DNA from: CAZICM01 sp964537685
GTDB taxonomy: Bacteria > Myxococcota_A > Polyangia > Polyangiales > Polyangiaceae
Assembly (NCBI GenBank): GCA_964537685.1
Contig: CAZICM010000004.1
Span: 186,001-250,000, forward strand
Direction of reading: 5' to 3'
DNA: 64,000 nucleotides
Shown here: positions 60,457-64,000 of the stretch, piece by piece
Numbering within the stretch: the stretch's first letter is position 1
Layout: each line of letters begins with the position of its first letter
Position numbers and translations under genes: made by a program
Notes under the pieces: model-generated
The model's input: only the letters and a program-made list of their open reading frames with translations
What the model was told of the DNA's origin: nothing
The model's database searches: none

Positions 60457-62295
60457 ATGCGTATTGCCAAACAATCCGGGATGCTTTCGCTGCTGGCCGT
60501 CCTCTGCGCGGCTCAAAGCGCCTTTGCCGCGCCCTACTTTCAAGAAGTTGCAAGCCCCTTTGGACAGCAGCCCTGCCAAAACGCCGGATGCTGGACCAAT
60601 TATCTCCGGGTCACCGATATCGACGGCGACAAAAATCTGGATGTATTGATTCCCAATGCGACCGGATTTTTTTCCAAAGGCGCGCAATCCCAGCCTCTCT
60701 TGGTCTACAAAGGCGATGGCACGGGCAAATTCACCGATATCTCGGCGGCCAGCGTGGGCGGCTATTCCAATTGGATTCGCCAAGTCGCGGTGGGCGATGC
60801 CGATGCGGACGGCGACCCCGATATGTACGTGCCAACGGCTTGGGGCGATCCCGACAAGTTTTTTATCAACGACAGCACAGGCAAATTCACGGATGAAGCC
60901 GCGGCCCGCCTTCCCAATGTGCAATCGCACGCAGGCGCCGCGCGCTTTGGCGATGTCGACAACGACGGCGATCTCGATCTCTTGGTCAGCGATGGCTGGG
61001 CCCAGAACTCAACCTTTGTCGCGCACCTGTACATCAACGACGGCGCGGGCAAATTCACCGACAAAAGCGATCAGCTCCCCAAAACCAAAAAAGGCACGGG
61101 GCCCTGCGACTTCGACCTGCTCGATGCCGACAACGACTTCGACCTCGATTTGCTGATCAACATGCATGAGGACACCTCATCGCTCTGGCTCAACGATGGC
61201 TTGGGCAACTTCAGCGACGCCCCATTTCCCATGCAATCGGCGAGCGCTTTTAAATACGGCCCCGTTGCCTGCGATATCGACGGCGACCACGACCTCGATC
61301 TCTGGTTTGACAACGCCGGACCGAATTACACCGAACAACTGCTGATCAACGACGGAACCGGAAAATTCACCGACGAAACAGCGGCGCGGGTCAGCGGCAA
61401 TCCAGGCTCCGACGATAACGGCGTAGCGTGCATCGATCTCGACGGCGACGGCGATCTGGACGCGGCCATTATGTCGCTGAGCGGCAATGAACGCGTGCTC
61501 GCCAACGATGGAACAGGCAAATTCGCCGCTTGGCCCGAAGCTGCATTCCCATCGGTTCAAGATTCAACACTTTGGTTTGAATTCGGCGATCTCAACGGCG
61601 ACGGCCGGCTCGATGTGGTGACAGGACAAGGCGAAAGCGGGAGTTATTTGAATCGCGTGTACCTAGGCACGATGATGCAGCCCGTTGACACAGTGCCTCC
61701 CACCTTTAGGTCGTTTGAAACGCTGCCCAATAATGTGCAGACCCAAACGCCGCTGATTGTTCATTTCGCCGTCAGCGACAACGCCACGACCGACGAAGGC
61801 CCGCGCCTTCAAAAAGCCTATATCCAATTAACAACGCCCGATTCCATGACCGAGATCCCGGCCTTCTTTATGGGCGGCGATCTCTTCCGCGCCGTATTGC
61901 CCGGCCAATCGGCTCCCGGCCAAGTGAGCTACGCCGCGTGCGCCGTCGATCAGCACGGAAATCAGGGCTGCGCGGCCGCAAAGACCTTTACCGTGGAAGG
62001 CGGAGGCGGAAGCGGAGGCGCAGCAGGTTCGGGCGGAGGCTCGGGCACAGGCGGAAGCTCGGGCACAGGCGGAAACGCGGCAGGTTCGGGCGGAGGCTCG
62101 GGCACGGGTGGTGCGAGCAGCAGCGGCAGCAGCAGCTCGGGCGGCAAAACCGATTTGGACCTCGGCGACGAAGGAGGCTGTGGCTGCAGAACCGCCTCCC
62201 CCAACGCCAAAACAGCCGGACTCATCGGCGCAATCGCCGCCGCGGCCGCCCTTTCCCTGAGACGCAGAAAACAACGCCCATCCCCCAAAGCCTAA
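60457..62295 (+). CDS. FG-GAP/VCBS repeat protein with MYXO-CTERM sorting signal
   Basis: 612 residues. Signal peptide (LSLLAVLCAAQSAFA), then seven or so FG-GAP/VCBS-like repeats with Ca-binding Asp runs (VTDIDGDKNLDVLI; GDADADGDPDMYV; DVDNDGDLDLLVSD), a beta-propeller. A beta domain, a long Gly/Ser linker and the MYXO-CTERM signal GGCGCRTASP plus a hydrophobic helix and RRRKQRP complete it. MYXO-CTERM directs sorting to the myxobacterial surface. Last gene of the DUF1592-DUF1552 operon. Confidence 0.92.
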   Translation: MRIAKQSGMLSLLAVLCAAQSAFAAPYFQEVASPFGQQPCQNAGCWTNYLRVTDIDGDKNLDVLIPNATGFFSKGAQSQPLLVYKGDGTGKFTDISAASVGGYSNWIRQVAVGDADADGDPDMYVPTAWGDPDKFFINDSTGKFTDEAAARLPNVQSHAGAARFGDVDNDGDLDLLVSDGWAQNSTFVAHLYINDGAGKFTDKSDQLPKTKKGTGPCDFDLLDADNDFDLDLLINMHEDTSSLWLNDGLGNFSDAPFPMQSASAFKYGPVACDIDGDHDLDLWFDNAGPNYTEQLLINDGTGKFTDETAARVSGNPGSDDNGVACIDLDGDGDLDAAIMSLSGNERVLANDGTGKFAAWPEAAFPSVQDSTLWFEFGDLNGDGRLDVVTGQGESGSYLNRVYLGTMMQPVDTVPPTFRSFETLPNNVQTQTPLIVHFAVSDNATTDEGPRLQKAYIQLTTPDSMTEIPAFFMGGDLFRAVLPGQSAPGQVSYAACAVDQHGNQGCAAAKTFTVEGGGGSGGAAGSGGGSGTGGSSGTGGNAAGSGGGSGTGGASSSGSSSSGGKTDLDLGDEGGCGCRTASPNAKTAGLIGAIAAAAALSLRRRKQRPSPKA

Positions 62296-62326
62296 CGGGC
62301 GCGTCAACGCAGAGTCTTCGCGCCCG
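62296..62326 (+). terminator. 8-bp hairpin directly after the MYXO-CTERM gene
   Basis: CGGGCGCG and CGCGCCCG flank a 15-base loop, starting immediately after the stop. No T-run follows, so it may be a rho-assisted or processing structure. Confidence 0.5.
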
Positions 62327-62456
62327 CCGCGCATTGTGATACGGATGCCAGATAGAAGATTTGTCCCCACTGCGCCCCAAGGCTGCCGCACAGCCCTGGG
62401 CGTGCTCACAGCGCGCAGGCATCCCCTGTCAGTGACCCAATGACGTTTGTGATTGT

Positions 62457-63746
62457 ATGAGCGATCAAAAACAGGCACCCACAGCGGAGCGCGCCGAAGC
62501 TCTACCGATGTCGAAAGACCAGCAAAAACGGCTCGGCTGGGCGATGGATCACGCGTATGCGAATTCGCATTTTCTGCGCTCAAAGTTCGACAGCGTCGGC
62601 CTAAAGCCCTGGGATATCAAATCGCCCACCGACCTTCAGCTCCTGCCCTTTTCCAACAAAGAAGAGCTGCGCGACGCCTATCCCTTTGGCTGGGCCGCCG
62701 TGCCCCTGGATCGCATCGCCCGCATTCACGCCTCATCCGGCACAACCGGAAAACGCACGATGGCCTATTACACCGAGGCCGATATCGAACACTGGTATGA
62801 GATGTTTGCCAGATGCTATCGAATGGCATCGGTAGGCGCGGGCGATCGGGTTCAAATTACGCCCGGCTATGGCCTTTGGTCGGCAGGTGTGGGCTTCCAA
62901 GCGGGAGCCGAACGGGCGGGCGCGATGGCCATCCCCGTTGGACCTGGGAACGTCGACCTTCAGCTTGAACTCATGCGCGACCTCAAAAGCACGGTGCTTA
63001 CCGCGACGGCATCCTTTGCGCTGCTGCTCGCCGAGGAGACCGACCGCCGCGGCCTAAAACCCGATCTTGCGGTACGCGCTGGCATTTTTGGCTCCGAGCG
63101 ATGGAGCAACGCGATGCGCCAGCGCATTGACAACCTGCTTGGCCTTGAAAGCTTTGATATTTACGGCCTCACAGAACTCTACGGCCCTGGCATGGGCATC
63201 GATTGCCATATTCACGAAGGCATTCATTTCTGGTCCGATCATTTCATCGTCGAACTGATCCAGCCTGATACAGGAAAGCCTGCCGACCCAGGCGAACTCG
63301 GTGAAATTGTCGTCACCAGCCTCTCCAAAGAGGCCATGCCTTTACTGCGCTACCGCACCCGCGACCTCACCCGGATGATTTTGGGACAGTGTCCCTGCGG
63401 AAGCCCTTATCCCCGATTTGATCGGCTGAGCGGCCGATCCGATGACATGATCAAAGTGCGGGGAGTAGCCTTATTTCCCGCGCAAATTGATGCGTTACTG
63501 GGCGAGCTCCCCGGCCTATCGAGCGAATATCAAGTCTTAATCGAACGCATCAATGGCCGCGAAGAGCTTGTTTTGCGGGTAGAATGCAAACCCTCCCCTC
63601 CGGCATCGCGCTCGGTCTTGGCCGAAAACATCAAACACGCCTTTTGGGCGGCCTTTGATTTAACGCCCAACATCGAACTGCTTGAAATAGGCGGCCTACC
63701 CCGCACCAACCGCAAGACGCGCCGCTTTATCGACAGGCGCGAATAA
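62457..63746 (+). CDS. paaK: phenylacetate-CoA ligase
   Basis: 429 residues, the usual length. AMP-binding core: IHASSGTTGKRTMAYY (P-loop), DIYGLTELYGPGM, PLLRYRTRDLTRMI and GRSDDMIKVRGVALFP (A8 and C-terminal hinge). It forms aryl-CoA thioesters with ATP in the cytoplasm; whether the true substrate is phenylacetate is uncertain. A start-proximal helical region fits the family. An enoyl-CoA hydratase follows 21 bases later, consistent with an aromatic or fatty-acid CoA pathway. Confidence 0.93.
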   Translation: MSDQKQAPTAERAEALPMSKDQQKRLGWAMDHAYANSHFLRSKFDSVGLKPWDIKSPTDLQLLPFSNKEELRDAYPFGWAAVPLDRIARIHASSGTTGKRTMAYYTEADIEHWYEMFARCYRMASVGAGDRVQITPGYGLWSAGVGFQAGAERAGAMAIPVGPGNVDLQLELMRDLKSTVLTATASFALLLAEETDRRGLKPDLAVRAGIFGSERWSNAMRQRIDNLLGLESFDIYGLTELYGPGMGIDCHIHEGIHFWSDHFIVELIQPDTGKPADPGELGEIVVTSLSKEAMPLLRYRTRDLTRMILGQCPCGSPYPRFDRLSGRSDDMIKVRGVALFPAQIDALLGELPGLSSEYQVLIERINGREELVLRVECKPSPPASRSVLAENIKHAFWAAFDLTPNIELLEIGGLPRTNRKTRRFIDRRE

Positions 63747-63767
63747 CCTTTTAGGAGCAATATTTTT

Positions 63768-64000
63768 ATGAGCGAAACGGCGGTCGTCTTTAAAAAAGGC
63801 GGAAACGTAGCCGAAATCGTCTTAAACCGTCCGCGCGTGCTCAACGCCATGAATATGGACTGGGTGCGCGATTTCAAAAGCGCGGCCGAACAGGCCAAAG
63901 CCAATACCGAAGCCAAAATCGTCGTGGTTCGGGGCGAAGGCCGCTCTTTCTGCTCGGGCCTGGATCTCAATATGATCCGGGGCCAAGGCATGCCTTTAGA
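63768..64000 (+). CDS. enoyl-CoA hydratase/isomerase family protein (3' partial)
   Basis: The first 77 residues run off the right edge. VAEIVLNRPRVLNAMN is the family's N-terminal motif and GRSFCSGLDLNMIRG the oxyanion-hole region (xCxGxDL). ATG 63768 has AGGAG ahead. Likely cotranscribed with the phenylacetate-CoA ligase. Cannot be told apart from other crotonase-fold members with the C-terminus missing. Confidence 0.9.
   Translation, partial: MSETAVVFKKGGNVAEIVLNRPRVLNAMNMDWVRDFKSAAEQAKANTEAKIVVVRGEGRSFCSGLDLNMIRGQGMPL

Overview
The window looks like chromosome from a myxobacterium-type member of the Myxococcota. The evidence is a MYXO-CTERM sorting signal, many lipoproteins in which the lipobox Cys is followed by long Ser or Gly/Ser runs, two eukaryote-like kinase-fold membrane proteins, a DUF1592/DUF1552 pair and a vWA lipoprotein with a Ca-binding style. 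No rRNA, tRNA or CRISPR array was seen. Genus cannot be assigned from the sequence alone.

Layout. 0-5 kb: a HEAT-like acidic protein (cut by the left edge), a solitary TrpF, a rhomboid protease, an FMN reductase, a Ser-run lipoprotein and a small membrane protein. 5-11.4 kb, minus strand: HD-domain protein, giant DUF3857/transglutaminase-like lipoprotein, Crp/Fnr regulator, sulfite-oxidase-like molybdoenzyme. 11.5-32.2 kb, plus strand: GH13 lipoprotein, then two adjacent DUF4139 (MuiA-like) genes, the first cut in two by an inserted island.

The island (about 15.6-29.9 kb) begins with a tyrosine integrase and an excisionase-like protein. It carries two cargo blocks. Block 1 (18.0-24.7 kb, plus strand) encodes a coiled-coil protein, a TPR/PEGA-like envelope protein, an overlapping membrane pseudokinase, and three tandemly duplicated Cys-rich lipoproteins. 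I cannot match this set to a named system, and it is the best candidate here for something undescribed. Block 2 (24.9-28.6 kb, minus strand, different base and codon use) encodes a nucleoside-phosphorylase-superfamily protein, a lipoprotein, a membrane coiled-coil protein, a frameshifted formylglycine-generating-enzyme-like pseudogene and a small unknown protein. The right end holds two diverged direct repeats that share an 11-base core with the left junction. The downstream DUF4139 C-terminal half restarts at about 29.9 kb.

32.2-38 kb: a tight minus-strand operon of YqiJ-like OB-fold membrane protein, flotillin, a small potassium-channel-like protein and a histidine phosphatase, then an amidohydrolase and a membrane protein. 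38-49.6 kb: SSB, MgtE, a vWA lipoprotein, an OmpR-type response regulator, an M23 peptidase, a HEAT protein overlapping a methyltransferase, a BFD-type ferredoxin, a QueD-like protein, a GAF/enzyme-I-like protein lacking its phosphorylatable His, and dienelactone hydrolase. 49.7-57 kb: a fused homocysteine methyltransferase/methylene-THF reductase, a 21-bp tandem repeat array, an EMO-like membrane Fe-S oxidoreductase with a His-rich insert, a CxxC mini-protein and a transmembrane kinase-like protein. 57-64 kb: envelope lipoprotein, DUF1592, DUF1552 and FG-GAP/MYXO-CTERM genes, then phenylacetate-CoA ligase and an enoyl-CoA hydratase cut by the right edge.
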